Source of the DNA: Providencia rettgeri | GTDB lineage: Bacteria > Pseudomonadota > Gammaproteobacteria > Enterobacterales > Enterobacteriaceae | NCBI RefSeq assembly: GCF_013702265.1 | Contig: NZ_CP059348.1 | Span: forward strand, 1,302,001-1,366,000 | Reading direction: 5' to 3' | DNA: 64,000 nt | Shown: in pieces, positions 42,095-52,222 of the stretch | Numbering within the stretch: position 1 is the stretch's first letter | How the letters are laid out: each line of letters starts with the position of its first letter | Program-made: the position numbers and the translations under genes | The notes under the pieces: generated by a model | Told to the model about the DNA's origin: nothing | Database searches by the model: none | The model's input: the letters and a program-made list of their open reading frames with translations, nothing else

Positions 42095-42787
42095 ATGAAA
42101 ATAAAATTTATTTTTTCTATATTTATCTTGTTAATCTCAACTCTATCAATGGCAGATAATCGCCCCGGTTTTGTTTGTGGGAGGTTTAATGGGAATATTG
42201 TTGAAGTAACTAGGAATTATGTTGATTTTATCGCTGAATATGAGGGGTACAGTTATTTTGACCGTAGATCAGTCAAAAATAAAAAAGGGTGTGATGCTAA
42301 TTTTACAATATTACCTTTACGTATGACATGGCCGGAAATGCACCCCGTCGATAGAATGAAATCAGATCAAAATGAAAAGGAGATACGCATATCGGTGACA
42401 CCAATGACGGATAATACAGCGTCAATGAACATGTTTAGAGATAATTCAATTAATGAAGATTTTTTTGGTAAAAGAAGTGGTGTTTATTATGATGATGAGC
42501 TTGATTTATATTTCGTTGAACAGGAAGATAAGATTTTAATGAAGGATGAAATTGAGCCTTATATAAAAAAAAGGAGGGTTTATTGGTCCGAAAATAAAAA
42601 TGAAGTAACGAGTATTATTCGTTGTAGTTGGGTTCAAATAAAAAGTGAATATTACTTTTGTGATATTAATTCACGCATTCCGGAAATTGATGCTTCTATT
42701 CAAGTAAATATAAAGTGGAATCAAATGCATCAGTGGAGGAAAATCTTATTAAAATCAAAAGGTTTTGTAATAATTCATCTTAAATAG
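42095..42787 (+). CDS. Orphan exported protein, 230 residues
   Basis: Not recognised. Signal peptide MKIKFIFSIFILLISTLSMA, then a mature domain with four cysteines (FVCGRF, KGCDAN, IIRCSW, YFCDIN), suggesting two disulfides in the periplasm. AT-rich. Second gene of the orphan group; a frameshifted short gene follows 13 nt later. A role as an immunity or toxin-linked protein is possible but only a guess from context. Confidence 0.65.
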   Translation: MKIKFIFSIFILLISTLSMADNRPGFVCGRFNGNIVEVTRNYVDFIAEYEGYSYFDRRSVKNKKGCDANFTILPLRMTWPEMHPVDRMKSDQNEKEIRISVTPMTDNTASMNMFRDNSINEDFFGKRSGVYYDDELDLYFVEQEDKILMKDEIEPYIKKRRVYWSENKNEVTSIIRCSWVQIKSEYYFCDINSRIPEIDASIQVNIKWNQMHQWRKILLKSKGFVIIHLK

Positions 42788-42800
42788 AAAAGGATTTTTA

Positions 42801-42981
42801 ATGTCAAATAATACAAGATACAGTGCAAGTAGAGTGTTTACAAAAAAATGATCTTATTACGATTAAAAAACTATTAAGGGAAGATAAAAGCCCAAAGGAG
42901 ATGTATCAGTATCTAGCGAGCAGAGGTAATAGCGATGTACCGCTATCAAATAATTTTCTCAAAAAATCTTCTAGTATATGA
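42801..42981 (+). pseudogene. Frameshifted short ORF
   Basis: ATG 42801 has a good Shine-Dalgarno (AAAGGA), yet the frame stops after 16 codons at 42851. The +1 frame is open from 42802 to TGA 42981 and encodes a coherent peptide (CLQKNDLITIKKLLREDK, MYQYLASRGNSDVPLSNN). One indel near 42812 would join MSNN to it. It may be the broken start of a longer protein whose remainder has been lost. Confidence 0.55.
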
Positions 42982-42997
42982 ACATTATCTGAATAAA

Positions 42998-43048
42998 AAA
43001 CGGCGGTTATTGAAGTTAATAAACTCACAATAACCGCCGTCTTAATTT
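42998..43048. terminator. Terminator after cdd
   Basis: ACGGCGGTTATTG / CAATAACCGCCGT, 13-bp perfect stem with a 15-nt loop. On the minus strand TTTTTTATTC follows. Confidence 0.85.
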
Positions 43049-43095
43049 TGAATATTTAATTTTTTCAATTAAAAATGGTTTAAATGAAATAGTAT

Positions 43096-43992
43096 TTAAA
43101 TGGATTCATCCAAATAAACACGTTCCACTTTTTGGCAACCTAATGCGTGCAAGGTATTTTCCGTAGTACACCACTGCTGCACCGTTGCATTTTGTTTTTC
43201 TACTAATACCGCTTGTTCGATGGTGTGAATATCTTTACCCGCTAAATTCACCATAATTAGCGCCGCTTGTAATGGCGGTAAGCTCGGGTTAAACGCAGCG
43301 TTTTCCGCGTAACGGCCTGTAAACAATGAGCCATCTTTTAACTGCACGGCAATACCAGAATGAGATTCACTGTAGGGTGCATGAGATTGGTTTGCCGCTT
43401 CAACCGCAGCAGATAGCAGTCTATCGCGGCTTTGATTTTGATAACCATGATCCACGCTATCAAGCAGTAATGTGGTGATATTCAGGTCTGATGGACCAAA
43501 TGAATCGGGTAAATATTCATGAAGCGTAGCTGCTTGGCGTTTTGGTAAATGCACCATAATCTTACCGCCTTCACGCAGCTCATTCATAAATTGTCGGCAG
43601 TGACCGCAAGGCGTGTAGTTGACGGTAATGGAGGTTAATTGCTTTTCGCCTTTTAACCACGCATGGGTAATGGCACATTGTTCAGCATGGATAGTTTGAC
43701 CAATCGAAACATGGTTAAATTCCATATTTGCGCCGAAATAGAGATTACCATTGATACCGCAAGCGATTGCGCCTACATTAAAGCGAGAAATTGGTGTGAC
43801 AGCGTAAGCCGCTGCGAAAGGTAATAATGAAAAAGCGAGTTCGCTGTCCGTGCATCCACTCTCAGCTTTAATTTGCTTTACTTGCTCAGCGGTTAACATG
43901 GCTGAGAAATCAGGTTTGTCCATAATAGGCTTTAGGACAGACTGTAACTTTCCTGGAAGTTCGGCCCAAGCGGCCTTGAATCTTGAATGCAT
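43096..43992 (-). CDS. cdd: Cytidine deaminase Cdd
   Basis: Deaminates cytidine and deoxycytidine for pyrimidine salvage. Long dimeric type with an active N-terminal domain (FGANMEF, zinc ligand and catalytic Glu in HAEQ, and PCGHC) and a degenerate C-terminal repeat (YAENAAFNPSLPPLQAALI). 298 residues, against 294 in E. coli. GGGAGGG precedes the ATG. The upstream region carries CRP- and CytR-like sites, as in E. coli. Confidence 0.95.
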   Translation of the reverse strand: MHSRFKAAWAELPGKLQSVLKPIMDKPDFSAMLTAEQVKQIKAESGCTDSELAFSLLPFAAAYAVTPISRFNVGAIACGINGNLYFGANMEFNHVSIGQTIHAEQCAITHAWLKGEKQLTSITVNYTPCGHCRQFMNELREGGKIMVHLPKRQAATLHEYLPDSFGPSDLNITTLLLDSVDHGYQNQSRDRLLSAAVEAANQSHAPYSESHSGIAVQLKDGSLFTGRYAENAAFNPSLPPLQAALIMVNLAGKDIHTIEQAVLVEKQNATVQQWCTTENTLHALGCQKVERVYLDESI

Positions 43993-44020
43993 AAGTAACC
44001 CTCCCTATTTAATTGTTTTC

Positions 44021-44114
44021 ATTCTATTCAATTAATAGGGGGCTTGGATGTGATCACGATCACTTCATGAATGCAATCAATGAAACAAATTCATTAAATG
44101 AGAGATGTATCTCA
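44021..44114 (-). promoter_or_regulatory. cdd promoter with two CRP-like sites and CytR-like sites
   Basis: Site 1 is TGTGA-TCACGA-TCACT (44049-44064); site 2 is TGAGA-GATGTA-TCTCA (44099-44114), 50 bp away. Between them the minus strand has ATTGCATT and GTTTCATT, near the CytR octamer GTTGCATT. A -10 TAGAAT lies at 44026-44021, placing site 1 about 42 bp before the predicted start. This is the known layout of CytR-CRP promoters. Confidence 0.6.
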
Positions 44115-44171
44115 AGTTTTTACACTGAAATTTGCATAAGAGAGATACATGACCTCTCTTATTGATTCAGT

Positions 44172-44870
44172 TTAGCTAAATAAGTGAAGAATGACAGGGA
44201 AGATAAAAGGTGCAATCAACGAAGTGATTACCCCGCAGGTCATTAATGCTAATGAACTGTAAGCCCCTTCAATATAGTTAACTTCCGCGCAACGCGCTGT
44301 TCCCAAGGCGTGAGAAGCGGTACCCATCGCCAAACCTCGCGATGCGTGGGTGCGAATACGTAAAACATCAAATAGGCTATGACCGAACATCGCCCCTAAA
44401 ATCCCGACAAAAAGGACGCAAGCTGCACTAATTGCTGGGATGCCTCCGACTGAATCGGCAACTGCCATGGCTATCGGTGTTGTCACTGATTTAGGTAATA
44501 TTGAACCTGCAATATCCGGTGTTGCCCCTAGCCACAGTGCAATAGTCGCGCCCGTAAACATCGCCACAATACTGCCAGCAAAACAGATACTAAATAGGGA
44601 TTTCCATTGCGCTCTAATCTGGTGCATTTGCTCGTAGAGCGGAAAGGCGAGGGCGACGACGGCCGGCTGCAATAAATCATTGAGTATTTTACTGCCCGCA
44701 AAATAGTGCTCATAAGAGGTGTTCGTCAGGATCAGTAGCGGAATAATGATCGCGATAGTGAGCAATAATGGGTTCAGAATGGGCAATTTGCACTTGATCG
44801 ACAGCGCTCTTGCCAAATAGAAAACAACGATAGTTAATGGCAGTGACCACCAAATATGTTCTAACATCAC
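44172..44870 (-). CDS. yohK: LrgB/CidB-family inner-membrane protein YohK
   Basis: 232 residues, about seven hydrophobic segments, with ILPKSVTTPIAMAVADSVGGIPAISAACVLFVGILGAMFG, the LrgB/CidB signature region. With YohJ it forms a holin-antiholin-like pair; relatives transport pyruvate or affect murein hydrolase activity. Overlaps yohJ by 4 bp (ATGA). Confidence 0.93.
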   Translation of the reverse strand: MMLEHIWWSLPLTIVVFYLARALSIKCKLPILNPLLLTIAIIIPLLILTNTSYEHYFAGSKILNDLLQPAVVALAFPLYEQMHQIRAQWKSLFSICFAGSIVAMFTGATIALWLGATPDIAGSILPKSVTTPIAMAVADSVGGIPAISAACVLFVGILGAMFGHSLFDVLRIRTHASRGLAMGTASHALGTARCAEVNYIEGAYSSLALMTCGVITSLIAPFIFPVILHLFS

Positions 44871-45334
44871 TCTTTCCCCTTGGTTTTATCATTATTGATG
44901 GTTGAAGAAATGGGGTCTTCAGGAGGAAGAGGAACTTCATCAGGCTTTACACCTACGATAGGGCGTTCTTTATGGATATAGTTTGAGCTGACTGCGACAA
45001 CAATCATGACGATTAATGTACTGGCAATGCAGGAGACGACAATCGGGATCATCTGTTGGCTGAGTAAATCATAATAATTCATAATCCCCACACCGATGGG
45101 AACGAATAAAATCGTCATGTTTTTCAGCAGGATACTACATCCAGGTTTTGCCCAGTGAGCAGGGACTATTTGCAATGCTAGCAAGACAAACAACAGCAAC
45201 ATACCGACAATACTGCCGGGAATGGAAAAAGGAAGCAGTTTGGAAATCACATTTCCGATGATCAGGCAGAGGTAAAGTATTGCGAAGGCTCGCAAATATT
45301 GCCATCCGGTATTCAATACTTGTTTTAATGACAT
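44867..45334 (-). CDS. yohJ: LrgA/CidA-family inner-membrane protein YohJ
   Basis: 155 residues with four hydrophobic segments and the LrgA block IPGSIVGMLLLFVLLALQIVPAHW...LFVPIGVGIM. ATG 45334 is preferred over the ORF start at 45373 by family N-terminus and AGGA at 9 nt. It is about 20 residues longer than E. coli YohJ, with a polar tail (EVPLPPEDPISSTINNDK). Confidence 0.92.
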   Translation of the reverse strand: MSLKQVLNTGWQYLRAFAILYLCLIIGNVISKLLPFSIPGSIVGMLLLFVLLALQIVPAHWAKPGCSILLKNMTILFVPIGVGIMNYYDLLSQQMIPIVVSCIASTLIVMIVVAVSSNYIHKERPIVGVKPDEVPLPPEDPISSTINNDKTKGKE

Positions 45335-45411
45335 GGGACTTGTCCTATTACTCGACAGGCATTCATCATACAATTAACTTGGAAATTGTGCCAGAGATCA
45401 CAAATAAAAAC

Positions 45412-45449
45412 CCATAAAAAAACGGAGCTCACTAAAATGGCTCCGTTTC
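45412..45449 (-). terminator. Terminator after metG
   Basis: On the minus strand AAACGGAGC / GCTCCGTTT with an 11-nt loop, followed by seven T. Confidence 0.9.
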
Positions 45450-45502
45450 GTACTGATATGGCCTAAGTTTGTTGCTCAATTTTTCGAGCGACAATCAATG
45501 AC

Positions 45503-47530
45503 TTATTTAACTTGCATACCCGGCTGTGCACCATTATCTGGGCTCAGTAGGTAAATATCTTTACCACCAGGGCCTGCTGCCATCACCATACCTTCAGAGA
45601 TACCAAAGCGCATTTTACGTGGGGCAAGGTTTGCCACCATCACGGTTAAACGACCTTCCAAGACTTTTGGATCTGGGTAGGCACTACGGATGCCAGAGAA
45701 TACTTGGCGAGTCTCACCACCGATATCTAACTGTAATTTCAGTAGCTTATCTGAACCTTCAACAAATTCTGCTTGTTTGATCAGCGCAATGCGCATATCA
45801 ATTTTCGCGAAATCATCGAATGTGATGGTCTCTTGAATCGGATCATCCGCCAGAGGGCCGGTCAGTTGTTTAACTGGCTGAGCACTTTGCTTTGACGCTT
45901 CGACCATTGCTTCCGCTTTTGCTAATTCAATACGGTTGAATAGCGCTTTAAATGGTGCTACGTCGTGGTTCAGTAATGGCGTATTGATGGAATCCCACGT
46001 TAATTCAACTTTCAGGAACTCTTCCACGCGCTTAGTTAAGCTTGGCAGAATTGGTTTCAAGTAAGTCATTAATATGCGGAATAAGTTGATGCCCATCGAG
46101 CAGATATCTTGCAGCTCTTGGTCTTTACCTTCTTGTTTCGCAACGACCCAAGGCGCTTTCTCATCCACATAGCGGTTTGCAATATCCGCTAATGCCATAA
46201 TTTCACGCACAGCTTTGCCGTATTCACGGTTAGTAAAATCGTCACCGATCACTTTTGCCGCATCAACAAATTGTTGGTATAGCTCTGGCTCGGCTAAGTT
46301 TGCGGATAATTTTCCTGCAAAACGTTTAGCAATAAAGCCTGCGTTACGTGATGCTAAGTTCACCACTTTGTTTACGATATCGCTGTTCACACGCTGTACG
46401 AAATCTTCTAAATTCAAGTCGATATCGTCGATGCGTGAAGAGAGTTTCGCTGCATAGTAATAACGTAGGCAGTCAGCATCGAAATGGTCTAAGTAAGCGC
46501 GAGCGGTAATAAATGTGCCGCGAGACTTAGACATTTTAGCACCATTAACGGTGACATAACCGTGAACAAACAGGTTGGTTGGTTTACGGTAGTTGCTGCC
46601 TTCTAACATGGCTGGCCAGAATAGGCTGTGGAAATAGACGATATCTTTGCCAATAAAGTGGTAAAGATCCGCTTTAGAATCTTTATTCCAGAATTCATCA
46701 AAGTTTAAATCGCTGCGTTTGTCACACAGGTTTTTAAACGAGCCCATATAGCCGATTGGCGCATCCAGCCAAACGTAGAAATATTTACCCGGTGCATCTG
46801 GAATTTCAAAGCCGAAATACGGGGAATCACGGGTGATATCCCACTGCTGTAAGCCAGATTCAAACCATTCTTGCATTTTGTTAGCCACTTGCTCTTGCAG
46901 TGCGCCAGAGCGAGTCCATGCTTGCAGCATGTCGCTAAATGCAGGTAAATCAAAGAAAAAGTGTTCAGTTTCACGGATAACTGGCGTTGCACCTGAAACC
47001 ACTGAGCGTGGGTTAATCAGGTCAGTTGGGCTATAGGTTGCGCTACAAACTTCACAGTTATCGCCGTATTGGTCTTCCGCTTTACATTTCGGGCAAGTAC
47101 CTTTGACGAAACGGTCTGGCAGGAACATGCCTTTTTCTGGGTCGTAAAGCTGTGAAATGGTTTTGTTTTTAATAAAACCATTGCTTTTTAATTTGCCGTA
47201 AATCAGTTCAGATAACTGTTTGTTCTCTTCGCTATGGGTTGAGTGGTAGTTATCGTAGCTAATCTGGAAGCCTGCAAAATCGTCCTGATGCTCTTGGTTC
47301 ATTGCAGCGATCATTTCTTCAGGCGTGATGCATAATTGCTGAGCTTTTAGCATGATCGGTGTTCCGTGCGCGTCGTCAGCACAGATGAAATGAACCTCTT
47401 TGCCGCGCATTCGCTGATAACGGACCCAAATATCAGCCTGAATGTGCTCCAGAATATGACCGAGATGGATTGAACCGTTAGCATATGGTAACGCACAGGT
47501 TACCAGTAATTTATTCGCGACTTGAGACAT
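45503..47530 (-). CDS. metG: Methionyl-tRNA synthetase MetG
   Basis: 675 residues. Class I signatures HLGH (in [11 protein letters not shown]) and KMSKS ([10 protein letters not shown]), the zinc knuckle CPKC...CEVC, and a C-terminal EMAP-type tRNA-binding domain ([27 protein letters not shown]) used for dimerisation. Divergent from mrp, as in E. coli. Confidence 0.97.
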   Translation of the reverse strand: MSQVANKLLVTCALPYANGSIHLGHILEHIQADIWVRYQRMRGKEVHFICADDAHGTPIMLKAQQLCITPEEMIAAMNQEHQDDFAGFQISYDNYHSTHSEENKQLSELIYGKLKSNGFIKNKTISQLYDPEKGMFLPDRFVKGTCPKCKAEDQYGDNCEVCSATYSPTDLINPRSVVSGATPVIRETEHFFFDLPAFSDMLQAWTRSGALQEQVANKMQEWFESGLQQWDITRDSPYFGFEIPDAPGKYFYVWLDAPIGYMGSFKNLCDKRSDLNFDEFWNKDSKADLYHFIGKDIVYFHSLFWPAMLEGSNYRKPTNLFVHGYVTVNGAKMSKSRGTFITARAYLDHFDADCLRYYYAAKLSSRIDDIDLNLEDFVQRVNSDIVNKVVNLASRNAGFIAKRFAGKLSANLAEPELYQQFVDAAKVIGDDFTNREYGKAVREIMALADIANRYVDEKAPWVVAKQEGKDQELQDICSMGINLFRILMTYLKPILPSLTKRVEEFLKVELTWDSINTPLLNHDVAPFKALFNRIELAKAEAMVEASKQSAQPVKQLTGPLADDPIQETITFDDFAKIDMRIALIKQAEFVEGSDKLLKLQLDIGGETRQVFSGIRSAYPDPKVLEGRLTVMVANLAPRKMRFGISEGMVMAAGPGGKDIYLLSPDNGAQPGMQVK

Positions 47531-47768
47531 AGTAACTTTCTTACTTCCATTATTAATAAAGGGTCTTTGATGTTAACCGATCAATAAAAATGTCGCTAGG
47601 GCAATAAAATATTAATCGGCAATTATTAGGAAAAAACGCTAGGTGGAAACAAATTTTTACTGTTTGTGGTTTTTCATTCGCTAGGCGGTCACTATTTTTT
47701 TCGTTCTCTGCTATCATGCAACGTAGTCAAAAATGTGTAGTTACAAAAAAGAAAATAAAGGAGCCGGG

Positions 47769-48881
47769 ATGAACGATAAATCCCCCGAGCAGAACAAACC
47801 AGAACTGCTGACTGAACAAGTCTCCACTGTTTTGGCTTCATTTACACACCCAACTCTCAAGCGCAATCTGATTTCAATCAAAGCATTGCATCGTTGTGCG
47901 CTGTTGGACAATGTGTTGCATGTCGAATTAGTTATGCCATTTGTCTGGAAAGGCCCATTCCAAACGCTGATCAGCGAAAAAACAGCTGAGTTAAAGCAAT
48001 TGACGGGTGCTCACGCCGTAGAATGGAAATTACGCCACGATATTACCACTCTGAAGCGTGCCAATGATTTACCAGGCATCAACGGTGTACGTAATATTCT
48101 TGCGGTGAGTTCAGGTAAAGGTGGTGTGGGTAAATCCAGTACTTCCGTGAACTTAGCGTTAGCGTTAGCGCAAGAAGGCGCAAAAGTCGGTATCCTCGAC
48201 GCGGATATCTACGGTCCTTCAATTCCGAATATGCTGGGAACGACACTGGAGCGCCCAACGTCTCCAGATGGTCAGCACATGGCACCGATTATGGCGTATG
48301 GCTTAGCTACTAACTCCATTGGTTACTTAGTCACTGACGACAACGCGATGGTATGGCGTGGTCCAATGGCGAGTAAAGCTTTGATGCAGATGCTGCAAGA
48401 TACGCTATGGCCAGATCTGGACTATCTCGTTATCGATATGCCACCGGGAACGGGTGATATCCAACTGACTCTGTCACAAAATATTCCAGTGACAGGTGCA
48501 GTGGTTGTGACCACCCCGCAAGATATTGCCTTAGTAGATGCGATGAAAGGGATTGTCATGTTCAAAAAAGTGAACGTGCCAGTGCTGGGTGTTGTTGAAA
48601 ACATGAGCGCACATATTTGTAGTAATTGTGGTCATGTGGAGCCTATTTTCGGTACCGGAGGTGCAGAAAAATTGGCTGAGAAATACAACACTAAACTGCT
48701 AGGTCAGGTTCCGCTGCATATTTCATTACGTGAAGACTTAGACCGTGGTCAGCCAACCGTAATGCGCGACCCTGAAGGCGAGTTCGCTGATATCTATCGC
48801 GAAATTGCGTCTAATATCTCTGCATTGATGTATTGGGAAGGGGATAAGATCCCGACGGAAATCTCTTTCCGCGCCGTGTAA
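47769..48881 (+). CDS. mrp: Iron-sulfur cluster carrier Mrp/ApbC
   Basis: P-loop ATPase that carries Fe-S clusters to target proteins. DUF59-like N-terminal region (HPTLKRNLISIKALH), deviant Walker A SSGKGGVGKSS, IDMPPGTGD, and the cluster-binding CSNC. ATG 47769 follows AAGGAG and gives 370 residues, near the E. coli 369; the upstream 12 codons are rejected. Confidence 0.95.
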   Translation: MNDKSPEQNKPELLTEQVSTVLASFTHPTLKRNLISIKALHRCALLDNVLHVELVMPFVWKGPFQTLISEKTAELKQLTGAHAVEWKLRHDITTLKRANDLPGINGVRNILAVSSGKGGVGKSSTSVNLALALAQEGAKVGILDADIYGPSIPNMLGTTLERPTSPDGQHMAPIMAYGLATNSIGYLVTDDNAMVWRGPMASKALMQMLQDTLWPDLDYLVIDMPPGTGDIQLTLSQNIPVTGAVVVTTPQDIALVDAMKGIVMFKKVNVPVLGVVENMSAHICSNCGHVEPIFGTGGAEKLAEKYNTKLLGQVPLHISLREDLDRGQPTVMRDPEGEFADIYREIASNISALMYWEGDKIPTEISFRAV

Positions 48882-48896
48882 TTAAATGGCATCGAT

Positions 48897-48936
48897 AAAG
48901 GCTATTTGGTCAGTAATGACTAAGTAGCCTTTTTTA
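48897..48936 (+). terminator. Terminator after mrp
   Basis: AAAGGCTA / TAGCCTTT, extended inside by TTGGTCA / TGACTAA, with a six-T tail. Confidence 0.88.
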
Positions 48937-49099
48937 TTGCCATAAAATCCGATTCTTTGATTGTTCTGATTTATTCTCAAACTGTTCCTTTATTGTTGTA
49001 GGCTGCGTAGAATGACGCATAAGTGAATTTCCTAGCCTGAAAATTAACGATATAGAAAATTCAGTCTTTATTCCGTTGGCGAATGCCTAAAAGGTGATT

Positions 49100-49660
49100 A
49101 TGAAATTTTTAATTTTTATTGTCGTATTGGTGCTGATTGTTATTTATTTTTATAACCGCATCGTTGCATTACGTGAAGCAGTCGTTTCTAGCGAAACTGA
49201 GATCTCTGTTCAATTAGATCGCCGCGGTAAAGTTTTTGATAGCTTACTGGCGACGGTCAAAAAATATTTAAGCCATGAAACAGAAGTCTTCACTAAAATT
49301 ACAGAGCTCAGAAGCCAAGCACAAAATGCGACGGGGGATAAAGCTCGTGAGGCGGAAGATGCGCTGTCCAAAATGGTTAGTAGCGGTGCCATCAATGTGG
49401 CAGTTGAAGCGTATCCAGAGCTAAAATCTGATGCGATCATGGCAAATTTACAAGAAGAGATCGTCTCTTCTGAAAATAAACTCTCTTTTGCTAAACGTGG
49501 TTATAACCGTTCATTAGAAACTTATAATGCGTATATCGCTTCTATGCCTGCTGCATTAATTGTTGGCATTATTCCTAGCTTGAAAATTAATAAAGAATAT
49601 TGGCGTTTAGACGAAGCAGACATCAAAACTGAAGAGTCTCGCCGTATTAATTTCGATTAA
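49100..49660 (+). CDS. LemA family protein
   Basis: 186 residues. One N-terminal membrane helix (MKFLIFIVVLVLIVIYF) followed by a long helical bundle with FNRRGKVFDSLLATVKKY-like and SFAKRGYNRSLETYNAY blocks typical of LemA. ATG 49100 follows AAGG at 6 nt; the upstream GTG is rejected. It is paired with an M48 protease 29 nt downstream; LemA proteins are often found with such proteases. Function unknown. Confidence 0.88.
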   Translation: MKFLIFIVVLVLIVIYFYNRIVALREAVVSSETEISVQLDRRGKVFDSLLATVKKYLSHETEVFTKITELRSQAQNATGDKAREAEDALSKMVSSGAINVAVEAYPELKSDAIMANLQEEIVSSENKLSFAKRGYNRSLETYNAYIASMPAALIVGIIPSLKINKEYWRLDEADIKTEESRRINFD

Positions 49661-49689
49661 ATGGATGTTGCCATTGGCAGGGTTTTATT

Positions 49690-50646
49690 ATGGATTTTAG
49701 AAACGTTATACGTAAAAACAATATCCGTACTCGGTTAGTTGTGTTGAGTTATATTGTGTTGATGCTAGTGATAGGTTTGCTTGCGGATACCGCAACCCAT
49801 CCAGATGAGAGAATGGATTTTACCTCGAACCTGATAGCATTTGCGACATTACAACAACTGCCTGTGGCAACCTTTATTATTCTTGGTCTGACATTTCTAG
49901 GTTTACTTTATATTCATTTCTTTGGACATAAATTGATGCTTGCAGGAATGAATGCGAAGGAAATCACCCAAGAAGGGGCTTCAACCCCGGAAGAAAGACA
50001 GCTATTCAATATTTTGGAAGAGCTGAGCTTAAGTGCGACATTAGGTTATGTACCGCGCCTGTATATTTTAGATACTGACGAACCTAATGCATTTGCGGCT
50101 GGCTGGAATTCTCGTAATGCTTTAGTCGGCGTCACGCGTGGTTTATTACAAACGCTAAATCGCCAAGAAGTTCAAGCGGTAATGGCCCATGAAGTGGGGC
50201 ATATTATCCATGGTGATTCAAAATTAACGCTGTATGTGGGGATTTTAGCGAATGTTATTTTGACGGTAACGAACGTTTTTGCTCAAGTGTTTATTCGCTC
50301 AGCAGGACGCAGCCGCAATAATTCAGCGAATAAAGCACAAACCATTTTATTATTGATGAATATCGTGTTGCCAATCATTACCAAAGTACTCTATTTTTAT
50401 TTATCGCGTACCCGTGAATATATGGCGGATGCGGCAGCGGTGGATTTAACTTCTGATAACCAAGCAATGATAAGTGCCTTGAAGAAAATTTCAGGGGATC
50501 ATCAAAAGCATGATTATGATGATGAAAGCACCGGACAGGCATACAGACAGGCGGCATATATTTTTAACAAGGGTGATTCTGTATTTTCAACGCATCCTTC
50601 CATAGAGAACCGAATTGCGGCTTTGGAAGGGCGTAAACAGTTTTAA
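49690..50646 (+). CDS. M48 family metalloprotease (HtpX-like)
   Basis: 318 residues. Two N-terminal membrane helices (about 15-35 and 60-80), the zinc motif HEVGH (in VMAHEVGHIIHGDSKL), further helices, and the third-ligand region SRTREYMADAAAVDL. HtpX-type proteases degrade misfolded membrane proteins; this protein is separate from chromosomal htpX and probably works with the LemA protein encoded just upstream. Confidence 0.88.
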   Translation: MDFRNVIRKNNIRTRLVVLSYIVLMLVIGLLADTATHPDERMDFTSNLIAFATLQQLPVATFIILGLTFLGLLYIHFFGHKLMLAGMNAKEITQEGASTPEERQLFNILEELSLSATLGYVPRLYILDTDEPNAFAAGWNSRNALVGVTRGLLQTLNRQEVQAVMAHEVGHIIHGDSKLTLYVGILANVILTVTNVFAQVFIRSAGRSRNNSANKAQTILLLMNIVLPIITKVLYFYLSRTREYMADAAAVDLTSDNQAMISALKKISGDHQKHDYDDESTGQAYRQAAYIFNKGDSVFSTHPSIENRIAALEGRKQF

Positions 50647-50817
50647 ACTTAGCGCGAAGCTTGCGCTTTGAAGAATAAAAAATTGGGTGCGTTTTTTTAT
50701 CAGTCTTTGACGAGATAGACTGGTACAGCGCACCATTACACCCTATAATTCCCGCCAACCATAACACTATGATGTTATGCACTTCATTTCTAAAATTTTT
50801 AACCAGGTTACCATTTT

Positions 50818-51462
50818 ATGACTGACACATCGCATCACTGTACCATTGTAGGTATATCGGGCGCTTCTGCATCTGGCAAAAGCCTAATTGCAAGCACCTT
50901 ATATCGGGAGTTAAGAGAAAAGGTTGGTGATCATAATATCGGTGTTATTCCAGAAGACTGTTACTATAAAGATCAAACAGATATTCCAATGGAAGAACGA
51001 CTCAAAGTGAATTACGACCATCCAAATTCAATGGATCACAGTTTACTTTATGAACATCTCAAAGCACTGAAAAGTGGTCAAGCCGTCGAAATTCCTCAGT
51101 ATGACTATGTCGCTCATACTCGCAAACAGCAAACCGTCAGTTTTAAACCCAAAAAGGTCATTATTATTGAAGGTATCCTATTATTAACAGATAAGCGTTT
51201 ACGCGAAGAGATGGATTTCTCTATTTTTGTTGATACACCGCTGGATATCTGCTTAATGCGCCGTATCAAACGTGATGTTAATGAAAGAGGAAGAACATTA
51301 GACTCGGTTATTGAGCAGTACAATAAAACGGTTCGTCCAATGTTCTTACAATTTATTGAACCATCGAAGCAATATGCCGATATTATCGTACCTCGTGGCG
51401 GTAAAAACCGTGTGGCGATTGATATTTTGAAAGCGAAAATTGGTGAATTTTGTCAGGACTGA
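50818..51462 (+). CDS. udk: Uridine/cytidine kinase Udk
   Basis: Phosphorylates uridine and cytidine for salvage. 214 residues; P-loop [33 protein letters not shown], and [13 protein letters not shown] are conserved. The udk-dcd-asmA order is that of E. coli. Confidence 0.96.
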   Translation: MTDTSHHCTIVGISGASASGKSLIASTLYRELREKVGDHNIGVIPEDCYYKDQTDIPMEERLKVNYDHPNSMDHSLLYEHLKALKSGQAVEIPQYDYVAHTRKQQTVSFKPKKVIIIEGILLLTDKRLREEMDFSIFVDTPLDICLMRRIKRDVNERGRTLDSVIEQYNKTVRPMFLQFIEPSKQYADIIVPRGGKNRVAIDILKAKIGEFCQD

Positions 51463-51528
51463 TAGCATCAAATATCACCAGCGATAAGCTGCCATGAATA
51501 TATAAAATAATGAAGGGGGAAAGTGATC

Positions 51529-52110
51529 ATGCGTCTTTGTGACCGCGATATAATTCAGTGGATGGATGAAGGTCGACTTGTTATTAGCCCACGTCCACCG
51601 ATTGAACGGATCAACGGAGCGACTGCGGATGTTCGTCTTGGGAACCAATTTCGTGTTTTTCGTGGACATACTGCAGCATTTATTGATCTCAGTGGACCAA
51701 AAGATGAAGTCAATGCGGCATTAGACCGTGTGATGAGCGATGAAATTGTTCTTAAAGATGACGAGCCTTTCTTCCTTCACCCTGGTGAATTGGCTCTGGC
51801 GGTTACGCTAGAATCCGTCACACTACCCGATAATTTAGTTGGTTGGTTAGATGGGCGTTCTTCACTGGCAAGGCTTGGACTAATGGTTCATGTCACAGCC
51901 CACCGGATTGATCCAGGCTGGCGTGGTCAAATTGTGTTAGAGTTTTATAACTCAGGTAAGTTACCTTTAGCATTACGTCCAGGCATGGTGATTGGTGCAC
52001 TGAGCTTTGAACCGCTATCAGGCAGTGCAGACAGACCTTATAACAGCCGACAAGATGCAAAGTATAAAAACCAACAAGGTGCTGTTGGTAGCCGTATTAG
52101 TCAAGACTAA
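51529..52110 (+). CDS. dcd: dCTP deaminase Dcd
   Basis: Converts dCTP to dUTP for dTMP synthesis. 193 residues as in E. coli. The block [27 protein letters not shown] holds the active-site Ser, Arg and catalytic Glu comes later in [12 protein letters not shown] 51529 follows GGGGGAAAG; the upstream GTG at 51523 is rejected. Confidence 0.96.
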   Translation: MRLCDRDIIQWMDEGRLVISPRPPIERINGATADVRLGNQFRVFRGHTAAFIDLSGPKDEVNAALDRVMSDEIVLKDDEPFFLHPGELALAVTLESVTLPDNLVGWLDGRSSLARLGLMVHVTAHRIDPGWRGQIVLEFYNSGKLPLALRPGMVIGALSFEPLSGSADRPYNSRQDAKYKNQQGAVGSRISQD

Positions 52111-52120
52111 TACAGCAAGA

Positions 52121-52167
52121 TAGCGAACGGCCTCTTCTATGGAGTTTGAAGAGGTCTGCAATCGCTA
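52121..52167. repeat. Nested inverted repeat between dcd and asmA
   Basis: TAGCGA / TCGCTA encloses GGCCTCTTC / GAAGAGGTC (one G-T). No T-run follows, so a terminator is unlikely. Confidence 0.6.
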
Positions 52168-52222
52168 GCGTCAAGGAATGACAGGCGAAAGATGTGACAA
52201 ATAAAGTAAAAGAGAGGGATGC

